Shown here: in pieces, positions 43,127 to 53,567 of the stretch
How positions within the stretch are numbered: position 1 is the stretch's first letter
How the letters are laid out: each line of letters opens with the position of its first letter
Source: Lysobacter sp. Root494
GTDB taxonomy: Bacteria > Pseudomonadota > Gammaproteobacteria > Xanthomonadales > Xanthomonadaceae
Direction of reading: 5' to 3'
DNA: 64,000 nt
Assembly (NCBI RefSeq): GCF_001427225.1
Contig: NZ_LMFH01000008.1
Span: forward strand, 1-64,000
Program-made: the position numbers and the translations under genes
Notes under the pieces: generated by a model
Databases searched by the model: none
What the model was told of the DNA's origin: nothing
The model's input: only the letters and a program-made list of their open reading frames with translations

Positions 43127-44524
43127 CAGGACAAGACTCACGATGCAATGATCATAACGGACGCCGATGCATGGCGTTCGCGCGACCTGGCCGTGCTCTG
43201 GCACCCGTGCACGCAGATGCGCGAGCACCCCGATACCTTGCCGTTGCTGCCGATCGAACGGGGCGAAGGCGCATGGCTGGTGGGCTACGACGGCCGCCGC
43301 TATCTCGATGCGATCAGCAGCTGGTGGACGAATCTGTTTGGCCACGCGGAACCGCGGATCGCCGCCGCCATCGCGCGGCAGGCGTCGACGCTGGAACACG
43401 TGATCCTCGCCGGGTGCTCGCACGCGCCGGCAGTCGAACTCGCAGAACGGTTGCTCGCCATCGCACCGCGCGAAGCCGGACGCGAGCCGTTGGCCAAGGT
43501 CTTCTACGCCGACAACGGTTCGGCCGGCGTCGAAGTCGCGTTGAAGATGGCGTTCCACTGGTTCCGCAACCGCGGCGAGATGCAGCGCACCAAGTTCATC
43601 GCGCTGGAAAACGGCTACCACGGCGAAACCATCGGCGCGCTCGCGGTCGGCGACATTCCGTTGTATCGGCGTGTCTACGCGCCTTTGCTGGCCGAAGCGC
43701 TGTTCGCGCCTTCGCCCGATTCGTACTTGTGCGAGCCCGGCGAGTCGCCCGCGCAACGCGCTTCGCGTGCCGCCGCGGGCCTGCGCGAGCTGCTCGAACG
43801 CCACGCCGGCGAAATCTGCGCACTGATCCTCGAACCGTTGGTGCAGTGCGCCGGCGGAATGCGCATGCACGATCCGTCGTACCTGAGGCTGGCGCGCGAG
43901 CTGTGCGATGCGCATGGCGTGTTCCTGATCGCGGACGAGATCGCGGTCGGATTCGGCCGGACGGGCACGTTGTTCGCGAGTGAACAGGCCGGCGTGCAAC
44001 CGGACCTGTTGTGCCTGTCCAAGGGACTCACCGGAGGCTCGCTGCCGCTTGCCGCGGTGCTCACGACGCAGCGCATTTACGACGGTTTCCTCGACGATTC
44101 GCGCGACCGCGCGTTCCTGCATTCGCACAGCTACACGGGCAATCCGCTGGCCTGCGCGGCCGCGCTCGCTGCCCAGGGAATTTTCGAGAGCGACGGCGTG
44201 ATCGAACGCAATCGCAACACCGCTGCAGTGATGCGGGAACTCGCGCAGCCCTTCGCGGAGCACGCGCATGTCGCCGACGTGCGCCAGACCGGGATGATCG
44301 TCGCGTTCGAACTCACGAAGAATGGCGACAAGCGCACACCGTTCGACCCTGCAGCCCGCGTCGGCCTGCACGCATACCGCAGCGCGGTCGCCAATGGCGT
44401 GCTGCTGCGCCCGCTGGGCGACATCCTGTACTGGATGCCACCTTACTGTGTCGACCACGCTGCATTGCGGCAGCTTGCCCAGGTCACGCGTATCGCGATC
44501 GACGAGGCCACCGCATGCGCCTGA
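43124..44524 (+). CDS. bioA: Adenosylmethionine-8-amino-7-oxononanoate aminotransferase
   Basis: 466 residues. PLP-dependent transaminase that makes 7,8-diaminopelargonate in biotin synthesis, with S-adenosylmethionine as amino donor. Landmarks: W-H-P-C-T-Q-M, W-W-T-N-L-F-G-H, G-C-S-H-A-P-A-V-E, F-Y-A-D-N-G-S, E-N-G-Y-H-G-E-T-I-G-A, D-E-I-A-V-G-F-G-R-T-G and the Schiff-base Lys in L-S-K-G-L-T-G-G. The start at 43124 may be leaderless; ATG at 43148 (M-I-I-T-D) is the alternative. It overlaps rsmE by 10 bases. Confidence 0.96.
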   Translation: MQDKTHDAMIITDADAWRSRDLAVLWHPCTQMREHPDTLPLLPIERGEGAWLVGYDGRRYLDAISSWWTNLFGHAEPRIAAAIARQASTLEHVILAGCSHAPAVELAERLLAIAPREAGREPLAKVFYADNGSAGVEVALKMAFHWFRNRGEMQRTKFIALENGYHGETIGALAVGDIPLYRRVYAPLLAEALFAPSPDSYLCEPGESPAQRASRAAAGLRELLERHAGEICALILEPLVQCAGGMRMHDPSYLRLARELCDAHGVFLIADEIAVGFGRTGTLFASEQAGVQPDLLCLSKGLTGGSLPLAAVLTTQRIYDGFLDDSRDRAFLHSHSYTGNPLACAAALAAQGIFESDGVIERNRNTAAVMRELAQPFAEHAHVADVRQTGMIVAFELTKNGDKRTPFDPAARVGLHAYRSAVANGVLLRPLGDILYWMPPYCVDHAALRQLAQVTRIAIDEATACA

Positions 44525-45252
44525 CCCGTGTCTACGTCGAAGCAGCGCTTTCACCCGGAGCCGAATTGCCACTACCGGAAGGCGCGGCCTTGCATCTTTC
44601 GCGGGTGCTGCGGCTGGCGATCGGCGACGAGTGCGTGCTGTTCAATGGCGACGGCCACGACCACGCCGCGCGCATCGTCGCGCTCGACAAGCGCGGTGTG
44701 CGCGTTGCCATCGAAAGTTCGCGCGTGGTCGACAATGAATCGCCGCTTCGCATCACCCTGCTCCAGGGCGTCGCGCGCGGCGAGAAAATGGACCTGATCC
44801 TGCAGAAGGCCACGGAACTCGGCGTCACGTCGATCACGCCGCTGTGGTCGCAGCGCAGCGAAGTGAAGCTTGAAGGCGAACGCATGGTGAAGCGGCTGGC
44901 GCATTGGCGTGGCGTGGTCGCGTCTGCGTGCGAGCAGTGCGGCCGTGCACGCGTGCCCGAAATTGCTTCACCCGTGGTGCTGGCAGCGGCGCTGGAGGCA
45001 ATGCCCGCCGGGGGACTGCGCCTGATCCTGGACCCCGAAGGCGAACTCGCGATGGGCGCCATGTCACCCGCAGCCGGCGAGCACGTCACGCTCGCCGTGG
45101 GACCGGAAGGCGGCTGGTCGAGCGTGGATCGCAAACAGTTGCGCAATGCCGGATTCCGCGGAGTGCGGCTGGGCCCACGCATTTTGCGCACGGAAACCGC
45201 CGGGCTCGCGGCGATCGCCGCACTGCAGGCGCGTTTTGGCGACCTGGCCTGA
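44515..45252 (+). CDS. rsmE: 16S rRNA (uracil1498-N3) methyltransferase RsmE
   Basis: 245 residues from the ATG at 44515, inside the last codons of bioA, with GAGG upstream. A PUA-like N-terminal domain (about 1-70) and a SPOUT methyltransferase domain with knot motifs V-G-P-E-G-G-W-S and L-G-P-R-I-L-R-T-E-T-A. K-A-T-E-L-G-V is also typical. It methylates U1498 of 16S rRNA. Translation is coupled to bioA although the functions are unrelated. The 183-base gap that follows holds nothing I recognise. Confidence 0.96.
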   Translation: MRLTRVYVEAALSPGAELPLPEGAALHLSRVLRLAIGDECVLFNGDGHDHAARIVALDKRGVRVAIESSRVVDNESPLRITLLQGVARGEKMDLILQKATELGVTSITPLWSQRSEVKLEGERMVKRLAHWRGVVASACEQCGRARVPEIASPVVLAAALEAMPAGGLRLILDPEGELAMGAMSPAAGEHVTLAVGPEGGWSSVDRKQLRNAGFRGVRLGPRILRTETAGLAAIAALQARFGDLA

Positions 45253-45435
45253 CGATTGGTAATCGCTGCGCTTCGCGGGTCAGATCCTGGAGTGGATCGT
45301 GCACGCATCGAGCCAGCGCACGATGCCCACCCCGACGCGACGAACACCAGCGACGGCATGTATGGGGTATGGACCGGATCGTGGCGTCATCCATCCGGCG
45401 AAGCCATGGGCGCCGTTGCCGGCGGCGCGCGCAGA

Positions 45436-45912
45436 TCAGGCGGCCTGTGCCTGGTTCAGTGCGCCGGCAATCAGCAGTTCGATCGCCTCGAGGTCCGGCA
45501 CGAACGCTTCGTCTTCGTTGAGCCACACGCGGGCATGCACGCCCTGCGGCAGGTGTTCGTCGGCTTCGTGCTGCAGGCGGTCCGGCGACACGGTAACCAG
45601 GCGCGGGAAGCCCTGCGTCAGGATGGCGAAGTAAGGCGACTTGGCATCGCCGCCGAGCGCCTTGAGGACAACCACCTTGCTGCCCAGGCCACCGGCTTCC
45701 GGTGCAATGTCGGCCATTTGCGAGAAGGCGATCAGGGGCACTTCCCAGCCACGCCAGCGGATGCGGCCGAGCAGCCAGTCGGGGGCGCCTTCGACCGGCG
45801 ACGGGGGTGCGAACGACAACACCTCGGCGATGGTTGCGTTGGGCAGGAGCAGGCGTGCACGCGCAACGGCGATCAGCACGCCCCGGATATCGTTTTGCTG
45901 GGTAGTGGTCAT
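45436..45912 (-). CDS. chpC: CheW-like protein of the twitching chemosensory cluster (ChpC type)
   Basis: 158 residues, one CheW domain: early L-L-P-N-A-T-I-A-E-V-L, G-R-I-R-W-R-G-W-E-V-P-L-I and a C-terminal D-L-E-A-I-E helix. CheW-like proteins link receptors to the CheA kinase. By position, last gene after chpA and chpB, it corresponds to ChpC of Pseudomonas. It is 20 bases after chpB. Its sequence is divergent from PilI, the other CheW protein here. Confidence 0.82.
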   Translation of the reverse strand: MTTTQQNDIRGVLIAVARARLLLPNATIAEVLSFAPPSPVEGAPDWLLGRIRWRGWEVPLIAFSQMADIAPEAGGLGSKVVVLKALGGDAKSPYFAILTQGFPRLVTVSPDRLQHEADEHLPQGVHARVWLNEDEAFVPDLEAIELLIAGALNQAQAA

Positions 45913-45932
45913 CGACGTTCCGGGTATCTGAG

Positions 45933-47240
45933 TTAGTGCCAGCGCTCGGCGAGCCGGCGCGCGAGTTCCTGCGGCTTGCCCGCTTGCCCACCACGCGCCG
46001 CCAGTGCAGCAGGCGCGGCGACGTCGTAGCAGCCGTCCAGTGCCTGTCCTGCGATGAGCGCGCCGGCGGCTGCGAGCTTCATGACCGCGTCCACCTGGCT
46101 GGCATCCGCACCGCTGAGCATCAGCACCGCACTGTCGCCAGCGGGCAGCGCGGCGAGCAGGTCGGCTGGTGCATCGTTGAATGCGAGACCCTGTCCGTTC
46201 TCGTGCACGCCGAGTGTCGGTGGCAGGATGTAGACGGTTGCGGCCTGCAACGTGTCGCCGCTCACCGCGAGCTTTACCGGCAGCGTCGTGGCGCGCTGCA
46301 TCTGCGCGACCAGCTTGTCGTAATGGCCGCCATCGAGGCGTTGCTGCACGAGCACGGCACGCGGGAATTCCGCAGGCAGCGCCCCCAGCAGCTGGCGCAC
46401 GGCATCGGGGCCACCAATACCGGCAAGCACCAGCACGGCGCCGCGCATAGGTGCCGCGGTGCGCTCTTCGACCAGTTCCATGGTCGAGAAGCGGTTGTTC
46501 AGGTCGTCCATGTCGCTCTGGAAGCGGCTGGCGTCCATCGGATGGTCGTCCGCCAGTTCCAGGCCTTCGATCCTTATCTCCGTGGGTGTGTCATCGACGA
46601 GTTCGAGCTCGAACTTCGCGGCCAGTGGCGGCGACGGCTCGGCGCTGTGTTCGCTCGTGTAATGCGCGGCTTCGTCGCCGAGTTCGAACGCGACCAGGTC
46701 CATGTCCGAGTGCACATCGACCGGCACGACGCCTTCGTCATCGGCAAGCGAGAGTTCGAGCCCCGAGGCAGCCGGTGCCGATGTTGATGCCGCTGACGTC
46801 GTTGCCGCTGGCATTGATGCCGGTGGTGCCGCTGCAGGCATCGGAGCTTCCGGCACGATGAGTTCGGCAATCGCCTCCACTCCACCACGGCCAGGCGGCA
46901 GCACGCTGTCCGAATGTCCGAGCTTGGCGCGCAGATGACGGACCCAGCGCGCGGCATCCCAGCCGACGCGGCCCGTGGCGAGTTCGGCTTCCTCGAACAG
47001 CACTTCGATCTTCGGGTTGGAGAGCATGCCCTCGAAGCGATCGAGCGCCTCGTCGGTCGCGGCGTCCAGCACGATCAGCGCGGCTTCGGGCTGCGAAGCC
47101 AGCACGTCTTCCTCGCTGGTGTTGGCCGGGTCGGCTTCGAGCACGATGTCCGCGCCTGCCTGGCCCAGTGCCTCACGCATGCGGTCGCGGGCCGCGCCAG
47201 GGCGGGCCAGCAATGCGACGCGGCGAGCGGTGTCACTCAT
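45933..47240 (-). CDS. chpB: ChpB-like CheB-family protein with degenerate active site
   Basis: 435 residues. An N-terminal receiver-like region without an evident phosphoacceptor pocket (about 1-110), an acidic low-complexity linker (about 120-265) and a C-terminal CheB-like domain (about 265-435). CheB esterases carry Ser, His and Asp in G-A-S-T-G-G, V-Q-H and M-G-x-D-G. The matching places read [12 protein letters not shown] and S-G-A-D-A-S, so all three catalytic residues seem changed. It is probably not a working methylesterase but a structural or regulatory part of the array. Overlaps chpA by 8 bases. Confidence 0.8.
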   Translation of the reverse strand: MSDTARRVALLARPGAARDRMREALGQAGADIVLEADPANTSEEDVLASQPEAALIVLDAATDEALDRFEGMLSNPKIEVLFEEAELATGRVGWDAARWVRHLRAKLGHSDSVLPPGRGGVEAIAELIVPEAPMPAAAPPASMPAATTSAASTSAPAASGLELSLADDEGVVPVDVHSDMDLVAFELGDEAAHYTSEHSAEPSPPLAAKFELELVDDTPTEIRIEGLELADDHPMDASRFQSDMDDLNNRFSTMELVEERTAAPMRGAVLVLAGIGGPDAVRQLLGALPAEFPRAVLVQQRLDGGHYDKLVAQMQRATTLPVKLAVSGDTLQAATVYILPPTLGVHENGQGLAFNDAPADLLAALPAGDSAVLMLSGADASQVDAVMKLAAAGALIAGQALDGCYDVAAPAALAARGGQAGKPQELARRLAERWH

Positions 47241-50200
47241 GGGTGCGGGTAATCCCCAGCAGTTCGAACACGTTGCGCAGCAGTTCCGGCTCCTGGTACG
47301 GCTTGCCGAGATAGCGGTTCACACCGATGTCGAAGGCGCGCTGGCGATGCTTCTCGCCGGTACGCGAGGTGATCATCACGATCGGCACGTTGCGCAGGCG
47401 CGGGTCGGCCTTCATCGCCGTGGCGAGCTCGTAACCGTCCATGCGCGGCATTTCGATGTCGAGCAGCATCAGGTCGGGCACCGTGTCGACCATCTTTTCC
47501 AGTGCGTCGAGGCCGTCCTTCGCCGTGAGCACCTCGAAGTTGTTGCGCTCGAGCACGCGTCCCGTGACCTTGCGCATGGTGACCGAGTCGTCGACCACCA
47601 TGACCATGGGGACGCGGCGGTGTTCGACGACCATCGGCGCAACCGGCAGGTGTTCGGGCGTGAGCACGGCCTGGCGGCGCACCAGCGGTGCGACGTCGAG
47701 GATCACGACCACGCTGCCGTCGCCCATGATCGTGGCACCGAAGATGCCCGGGATCGAAGCGACCTGCGGACCGACCGGCTTCACCACGATTTCGCGGTTG
47801 CCGATGACATGGTCGACGCTGACCGCGGCGCGCAGGTCACCGGCGCGGATCAGCAGCAACGGCATCTGCAGCTGGCCTTCGGCCTTCGCGGTCGCGTGGC
47901 CGACGAGGTTGCCGAGGTCGTGGACCGGATAGTCCTCGCCGCCGTATTCGTACACGGCGCCGGCCTGCGCAAGTTGGCCGCGCGGCATGCGGCCCACGCC
48001 GCGCACCGAGGCGATCGGCACTGCGAAGCTGGTTTCGCCAATGCGCACGAACACCGCCTGCGTTACCGCAAGCGTCTGCGGCAGGCGCAGCACGAAGCGC
48101 GTGCCTTCGCCGGCCTTCGACTCGATGTCGATGGTGCCGCCGAGCTGGCGCACTTCCGAGGCCACCACGTCCATGCCGACGCCGCGACCGGCGAGGCGGC
48201 TGACTTCGTCCGCCGTCGAAAAACCCGGCTCGAAGATCAGCATGTCGAGATCGCTGTCGCTGAGCACGGCGTCCGGACGGACCAGGCCACGCTCTTCGCC
48301 GCGCTTGCGGATCGCTTCGCGGTTGAGGCCTGCGCCGTCGTCGGCGACTTCCAGCACCACTTCCGAACCTTCGCGGCGGATCGCGATGCTGATCGAACCT
48401 TCTTCCGCCTTGCCCGCCTTCTTGCGCTTGTCGGGCTTTTCCAGGCCATGCGCGACCGCGTTGCGGAGCATGTGCTCCAGCGGCGCGGTCATGCGGTCGA
48501 GCACGTTGCGGTCGAGTTCGCCCTGCGCATTGCCGAGCTTGAGCTGGACATTCTTGCCGGTTTCGCCCGACGCCTGGCGCACGACGCGGCGCAGGCGCGG
48601 CAACAGCGCATCGAACGGCACCATGCGCGTGCGCATGAGGCCTTCCTGCAGTTCCGAACTCACGCGCGACTGTTGCAGCAGCAGTGTTTCGTACTGGCGG
48701 GTCAGGTCGTCGAGCGTGACCTGCAGGCTGCTCTGGTCGGCCGCGGATTCCGCGAGCGCACGCGACAGCTGCTGCAGGGTGGAGAAGCGGTCGAGTTCGA
48801 GCGGATCGAACGTCGCATCCGCCGTGTCGTGCTCGCGCTGGAAGCGCGCGATGATCTGCGCTTCAGTCTCGATTTCGAGACGGCGCAGCTGGTCGCGCAT
48901 ACGGATGTTGGTCTGGTCCATTTCCGCGATGGCGGCGCGGAACGCACCCAGCTGCTGTTCCAGGCGGGCGCGATAGATCGCGACTTCGCCCGCGTAGTTG
49001 ACGAGGCGGTCAAGCAGGTCGGCACGGATGCGCACCTGTTCCTGCGGCGTACGCGCGCCGATGTCGTCGTCGTCGCCCGCGAGGGCGTCGACCATCGGTG
49101 CGGACAGTGGCTTGAGTTCGAGCGATGCGGCTGCAGCTTCGACAGTCGTCGTCGCAGCTTCGTAAACCATCGCTGCGGCACGTTCGCCGCGGGAACGCGC
49201 GTCGAATTCGGCGATGAGCGATTCTGGCATCGCGATTGCCTGGCGCGCACCGACGCGCGTGACCATCGCATGCAGGCGGTCGAAGCCGCGCTCGAGCAAC
49301 GGCACGCCGTCGCGGCCGAGTTCGACGCGGTTCTCGACCACGGCTTCCAGCAGCGACTCCATGGTGTGGCCAAGTTCGCCCACGGCCATGATGCCGGCCA
49401 TGCGCGCACCGCCCTTGAGCGTGTGCAGGTCGCGCTGCAAGCCGATCAACGGCTCGCGTGAATCCGGGGCTGCACGCAGTTCGGCGAGCAGACCGTCGGA
49501 ATGATCGAGCAGGTCGGCGCCTTCCTCGACGAAGATGTCGACCAACTCCGGATCGAGACCGGTGAGATCGAGTGCTTCGTCGGGATCGCCATGACCGGCC
49601 TGGGCGTGCGCGAGGATGGCGGCCACCGCAGGTTCCGGCTCCGGCAGCGTGCTGGCAGCGGCCAGGGCTGCTGCAGCGGCAGTCGCTTCGCGGCGGGCGC
49701 GCTCTTCGGCTTCGCGTACTTCGTCGGCGCGGCGCTGGGCCTCGGCTTCGGCGGCGGCAGCGGATTCCGCGGCGGCAGCCTGTTCGGCGGCAAGGCGCTC
49801 GGCTTCGAGTCGTTCTTCTTCGGCGACGCGTTCGGCTTCGAGGCGCGCGGCTTCTTCTGTCGCGACGCGTTCGGCGACAAGGCGTTCGGCCTCGGCCTGC
49901 TCCGCGGCGAGTCGCTCAGCTTCAGCCGCCTCGCGCTGCGCACGCTCTTCGACTTCGCGCTGTTGTTGGGCAAGACGCTCCGCCTCGGCGTACTCGGCTT
50001 CGATGCGCGCGTATTCGGCTTCTTCGTCCGCTGCGGCGCGTTCGGCTTCGAGTCGTTCGGCTTCGAGTCGTTCGGCTTCGAGTCGTTCGGCTTCGAGACG
50101 TTCGGCTTCGAGACGTTCGGCTTCCAGGCGTTCGGCTTCGAGACGCTCGGCTTCCAAGCGCTCGGCTTCCAGGCGCTCGCCTTCGACGCGTTCGGCCTCG

Positions 50201-53200
50201 AGACGTTCGGTCTCAAGGAGTTCGGCTTCGAGACCCTCGCCCTGGAAGGCTTCGGTTTCGAGGCCTTCGGCCTCCAGCAACGACGTGTCGAATTCGATCG
50301 CTTCGAAGTCCGGCTCGTTCGTGGGCGCGACTTCGATCTGCGCTACTTCGGATTCGACAGCGATGCTCTCGCCGAACGCGATCGGTTCGAACTCCAGCGA
50401 GCTGGACGCGACTACAGGCGCGAGCACCGGCGCCGTGGTGGTCTGCACGAGGCTGGCGACCCCAACGTCGGCGGCCAGGTCGGTGAATTCGCTGAAATCG
50501 AATGCGGGCAGATCTGACTCGTGCGCCGCCTCTTCTTCGATGGCGACGTGCGGTCGCGCCTCGGGCAGGCTGTCTCGCAATGCCTGCAGACGGGCCGACA
50601 AGCCTTCGAAACGCGGCACGTGCGGGACCGGGGACTGCAGGCCCTGCATGGTGGCGCGGATCGCGGCGGCGGCTTCGTCCAGCGCCGCGACGCCTTCGGT
50701 CGTCGGCATGACGCCCGCGGCGAGCATGCGCTTGATGTAGGTCTCGCTTGGACCGGTGATGTCTGTGATCACCGGCACTTCGGTCATCGCGAACGCGCCG
50801 TTGAGCGTGTGCACGGCGCGCTGCAACGCTTCGGTCGCGGGCTGCGGCGCATTGCGCGCGCCATCCAGCCAGCTCTCGATCGTGACCAGGTGCCCGCCGA
50901 CTTCACCGGCCAGGATTTCCAGGAGCACGGCATCGACGGATGCGGGAACGCCGGGGACGACCACGGGTTCGGCACTGCTCGCAACAGGTTCCTCTTCGAA
51001 CGCGATCGACGGTTCGGCCTGCAGGTCGCCGACGTCGATCGAAACGACGGCGGCTTCCGCGAGTTCAGGCACCGCTTCGACCACCGGTCCCGGCGTGGGC
51101 GCCGTGGCGGGAGTGAAGAACGCTTCCTCGCCGGCGGCGATGCGTTCGGCGACGGCTTCCATGCCTGCGAGGTCAGCGGTGATGTCGGCTTCGCCGCGTA
51201 GCGCAGCATGCAGTTGCGGCAGCGCGTCGTAAGCCTGGGTTACCAGGGCGATGACGGCCGGACTGGCGGGACGCGTGCCATCCAGCACGCGGTTGAGCAT
51301 GTTCTCGACCTTCCAGCTGAACTCGCCGAGCGTCTTGGCGCCGACGAGGCGGCCGCTGCCCTTGAGCGTGTGGAAGACGCGGCGGATAGGACGCAGTCGT
51401 TCGGCATCGTCCGGCGTCGCGGTCCACGGCGGCAGCAGTTCGCCGAGGTTGCTGATTTCTTCCTGCAGTTCTTCCAGGAAGACTTCGCGGATCTCGTCGT
51501 CGATGTCGTCGCTGCGCTCGAAACCGCCGGCGGCAACGCCAGCAGCGTTGGCGGCAATGGGCGCAGGCGCGTGGGCGGGTTCCGAAGGAGTTTCAGTGAT
51601 GCTGTGCGCAGGCGTCGGCGACGTGGTTTCGGCCGCGCGCGAATGGGTAGCGCCCAGAAACGGTTCGATCTTGGCGAAATCGAGGGCGTCGGCGAGTTCC
51701 GGCGAGAAGTCGAGCGCTTCGGCCATGGTAACGGGCCCGCCGACTTCCTGCGGCATCGGGGGCAGCGGCCAGTAACGCAGTCGTTCGAGGGCGTGGCGCG
51801 CGATCTCGAGGATTTCATCGCGCGCCGGGCGTTTGTCGCGCAGTGCTTCGAGGTAGTACTCCAGGCTGGCCAGGGCGTCGGCCATGGTGTCCAGCTGCTG
51901 GCTGTTCGGAACGCGCTTGCGGGTAAGCAGTTCGACTTCGACGTAGCGCTTCACCGCCACGAGGTAGTCGGCCGGCTGATGTTGCTCGAGCATGCGCAGC
52001 GCGCCGGCGACTTCGTCGAGCAGGCGCGGCACTTCGTCGAGCTCGGCGTGTTCCCAGCCGGTTTCCACGAAGGCGACGAACGACTGCCGCGCATCGCCGA
52101 AGTTGGCGATCGCTTCGCGCACGACGACGTCGATGACCTTGGCGCGCTCGCCCGCGGCGAGGTCTTCTTCGCCGCCGGAATCATGGCGCCCGAGCCGTGC
52201 GACCTGGTCGTCCAGCGAGGCGTCGACATACAGAAGCGCGCCGGCGACATCGAGCAGCGCACCTTCGTCCGCGGCGCGGCGACCGGAAACGATTTCGCGC
52301 ATCGCGTCGCGCTGCTGGATCACGACGTTGCGGGCAACGCCGAGGCCCATCATCCCGAGCGTGTCGCCGACACGGGTCAGCGCATCGACCTGGGGACGCA
52401 GCTCGTTGGCATCGGTCTGCCTGGTACGCAGGTGCAGGTCCAGTGCGTCCTTGACGCGCAGGAGGTCTTCCTTGATCGCCGCCGACACGGTATCGAGCAG
52501 CGCGCGGTTGCGGCCGCTGAGACTGCCGCGGGCGTGTTCGAGTTCGTCCTCGCTCGGCACCTGGCCGGCGAGATCGAAGGTCTGTCGCAGGCTGTTGAGC
52601 GCCGGATGCTGGCTCTCGCTGTGGGCGACGTGGTACAGCAGCTGGCGGGTCGGTTCGGCGGCGGCGTCGGGGCGCGGCGCACCGAAGGCGAAGTTGTCCT
52701 GCACCAGCGTCTGGCGGGCTTCGCGTTCGACGCCGGCAAAGGCCTGGCGCACGCCGCGATTGGCGGTCAGCGCGCCATCGCGCAGCGCCCCGGCAACGGA
52801 TGCAGCCACCCAGAGCATGCGGCGCAGCGGCTCGGTATCGACCTGGGCGAGCAGCCCGTCGACGACCTTCGCCAGCTGAGCGGCATCGGCCGGCGCACCG
52901 TCTTCCGGCCATGCCGCAAGTGCATCGCGCAGGGCACCGAGGTGGCCCACCAGTTGTTCGCGCGCGGGCTTCGGTGCGGAAGGAGCGGGGGCCGGGAGGT
53001 TTTCCGGCAGCGGACGATCCAGATCGGGCGAGAACAGGACGCTCTCGCTCAGGCCGGTTTCGCCACGTGTTGCGCGCAACTCGTTGAGTAGCGGCAGCAA
53101 TACGATCGGAATGTCGCGGTGGCCGCCCTGCAGGCGTTCCAGGTAATCAGGGAGCTGGACAACGCCGCGCATCAGCGCCGCGCAGGCATCGTCTCGCTCG

Positions 53201-53457
53201 ACGACTTCACCGCGCAGCAGCGAGAGCGAGAGACGCTCCATTTCCTCGGCGACCATCGCCGGGGCATACAGCTCGATCATGCGCAGCGTGCCGTGCACCT
53301 GGTGCATGTGCCCGGCGCAGACGCGCATGTGCGCGGTCTGCGAGGGATTCTCGGCAAACGCCTCGATTTCGTCGCGCGCCTGGCGCAGCGTCGCATCGAG
53401 TTCGGGCTTGACCCAGCCCAGCGTGGTCGTGTCGATCGCGTCGCGCAACACGGTCAT
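47233..53457 (-). CDS. chpA: Hybrid CheA-type histidine kinase ChpA/PilL
   Basis: 2074 residues. Central kinase of the type IV pilus chemosensory system. Histidine-phosphotransfer-like sites: H55 (H-Q-V-H-G), H696 (F-H-T-L-K-G-S-G), H883 (V-H-T-L-N-G) and H1345 (L-H-T-L-K-G-G). Then a P2/dimerisation region, the ATPase ([27 protein letters not shown]), a CheW-like domain and a C-terminal receiver with Asp2000 (L-L-L-D-I-E-M-P). H883 sits in a weaker motif (N for K). Between H883 and H1345 lies a long Glu/Arg/Ala region (about 1060-1255) with a perfect pentad array. Kinase output passes to PilG and PilH. It is 110 bases after pilJ. Confidence 0.96.
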   Translation of the reverse strand: MTVLRDAIDTTTLGWVKPELDATLRQARDEIEAFAENPSQTAHMRVCAGHMHQVHGTLRMIELYAPAMVAEEMERLSLSLLRGEVVERDDACAALMRGVVQLPDYLERLQGGHRDIPIVLLPLLNELRATRGETGLSESVLFSPDLDRPLPENLPAPAPSAPKPAREQLVGHLGALRDALAAWPEDGAPADAAQLAKVVDGLLAQVDTEPLRRMLWVAASVAGALRDGALTANRGVRQAFAGVEREARQTLVQDNFAFGAPRPDAAAEPTRQLLYHVAHSESQHPALNSLRQTFDLAGQVPSEDELEHARGSLSGRNRALLDTVSAAIKEDLLRVKDALDLHLRTRQTDANELRPQVDALTRVGDTLGMMGLGVARNVVIQQRDAMREIVSGRRAADEGALLDVAGALLYVDASLDDQVARLGRHDSGGEEDLAAGERAKVIDVVVREAIANFGDARQSFVAFVETGWEHAELDEVPRLLDEVAGALRMLEQHQPADYLVAVKRYVEVELLTRKRVPNSQQLDTMADALASLEYYLEALRDKRPARDEILEIARHALERLRYWPLPPMPQEVGGPVTMAEALDFSPELADALDFAKIEPFLGATHSRAAETTSPTPAHSITETPSEPAHAPAPIAANAAGVAAGGFERSDDIDDEIREVFLEELQEEISNLGELLPPWTATPDDAERLRPIRRVFHTLKGSGRLVGAKTLGEFSWKVENMLNRVLDGTRPASPAVIALVTQAYDALPQLHAALRGEADITADLAGMEAVAERIAAGEEAFFTPATAPTPGPVVEAVPELAEAAVVSIDVGDLQAEPSIAFEEEPVASSAEPVVVPGVPASVDAVLLEILAGEVGGHLVTIESWLDGARNAPQPATEALQRAVHTLNGAFAMTEVPVITDITGPSETYIKRMLAAGVMPTTEGVAALDEAAAAIRATMQGLQSPVPHVPRFEGLSARLQALRDSLPEARPHVAIEEEAAHESDLPAFDFSEFTDLAADVGVASLVQTTTAPVLAPVVASSSLEFEPIAFGESIAVESEVAQIEVAPTNEPDFEAIEFDTSLLEAEGLETEAFQGEGLEAELLETERLEAERVEGERLEAERLEAERLEAERLEAERLEAERLEAERLEAERLEAERLEAERAAADEEAEYARIEAEYAEAERLAQQQREVEERAQREAAEAERLAAEQAEAERLVAERVATEEAARLEAERVAEEERLEAERLAAEQAAAAESAAAAEAEAQRRADEVREAEERARREATAAAAALAAASTLPEPEPAVAAILAHAQAGHGDPDEALDLTGLDPELVDIFVEEGADLLDHSDGLLAELRAAPDSREPLIGLQRDLHTLKGGARMAGIMAVGELGHTMESLLEAVVENRVELGRDGVPLLERGFDRLHAMVTRVGARQAIAMPESLIAEFDARSRGERAAAMVYEAATTTVEAAAASLELKPLSAPMVDALAGDDDDIGARTPQEQVRIRADLLDRLVNYAGEVAIYRARLEQQLGAFRAAIAEMDQTNIRMRDQLRRLEIETEAQIIARFQREHDTADATFDPLELDRFSTLQQLSRALAESAADQSSLQVTLDDLTRQYETLLLQQSRVSSELQEGLMRTRMVPFDALLPRLRRVVRQASGETGKNVQLKLGNAQGELDRNVLDRMTAPLEHMLRNAVAHGLEKPDKRKKAGKAEEGSISIAIRREGSEVVLEVADDGAGLNREAIRKRGEERGLVRPDAVLSDSDLDMLIFEPGFSTADEVSRLAGRGVGMDVVASEVRQLGGTIDIESKAGEGTRFVLRLPQTLAVTQAVFVRIGETSFAVPIASVRGVGRMPRGQLAQAGAVYEYGGEDYPVHDLGNLVGHATAKAEGQLQMPLLLIRAGDLRAAVSVDHVIGNREIVVKPVGPQVASIPGIFGATIMGDGSVVVILDVAPLVRRQAVLTPEHLPVAPMVVEHRRVPMVMVVDDSVTMRKVTGRVLERNNFEVLTAKDGLDALEKMVDTVPDLMLLDIEMPRMDGYELATAMKADPRLRNVPIVMITSRTGEKHRQRAFDIGVNRYLGKPYQEPELLRNVFELLGITRTHE
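50038..50217 (-). repeat. 15-bp tandem repeat inside chpA (12 units)
   Basis: Twelve 15-base units in frame code for the pentad L-E-A-E-R (residues 1081-1140); nine neighbouring units (50038-50172) encode it exactly and three at the N-terminal side are variants ([15 protein letters not shown]). Units differ at third codon positions, so the array is not brand new, but slippage by whole units would keep the frame. Confidence 0.95.
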
Positions 53458-53488
53458 AGGTCGCCTCCGTGTCGGCGCGCGGCCACGA

Positions 53489-53509
53489 CGCCCGCCTTGT
53501 CGGCGGGCG
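53489..53509 (-). other. Hairpin between pilJ and chpA
   Basis: CGCCCGCC-(5)-GGCGGGCG, a perfect 8-bp stem in the 110-base gap. No T tract follows in the direction of transcription, so it is more likely an mRNA-processing or stabilising hairpin than a full terminator. Confidence 0.45.
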
Positions 53510-53567
53510 CGGGCGCGGGGCGGTTTGCCTTCAGGCCGTCCATTTCGTGATCAGTTCCGTCCGCGCG

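Noticed and set aside
45253-45435. Small gene or RNA in the gap between rsmE and chpC
   Set aside because: No ribosome site, conserved-looking frame, hairpin with T tract or RNA signature could be seen.
46975-49461. Plus-strand frame of 828 codons
   Set aside because: Antisense shadow of chpA, caused by GC-rich codons. No recognisable domain; it would lie over the kinase and receiver domains.
49501-50517. Plus-strand frame of 338 codons rich in Gly-Phe-Glu-Ser repeats
   Set aside because: It is the antisense reading of the LEAER array in chpA. The periodic look comes from the 15-bp units; there is no start signal and chpA has full domain support.
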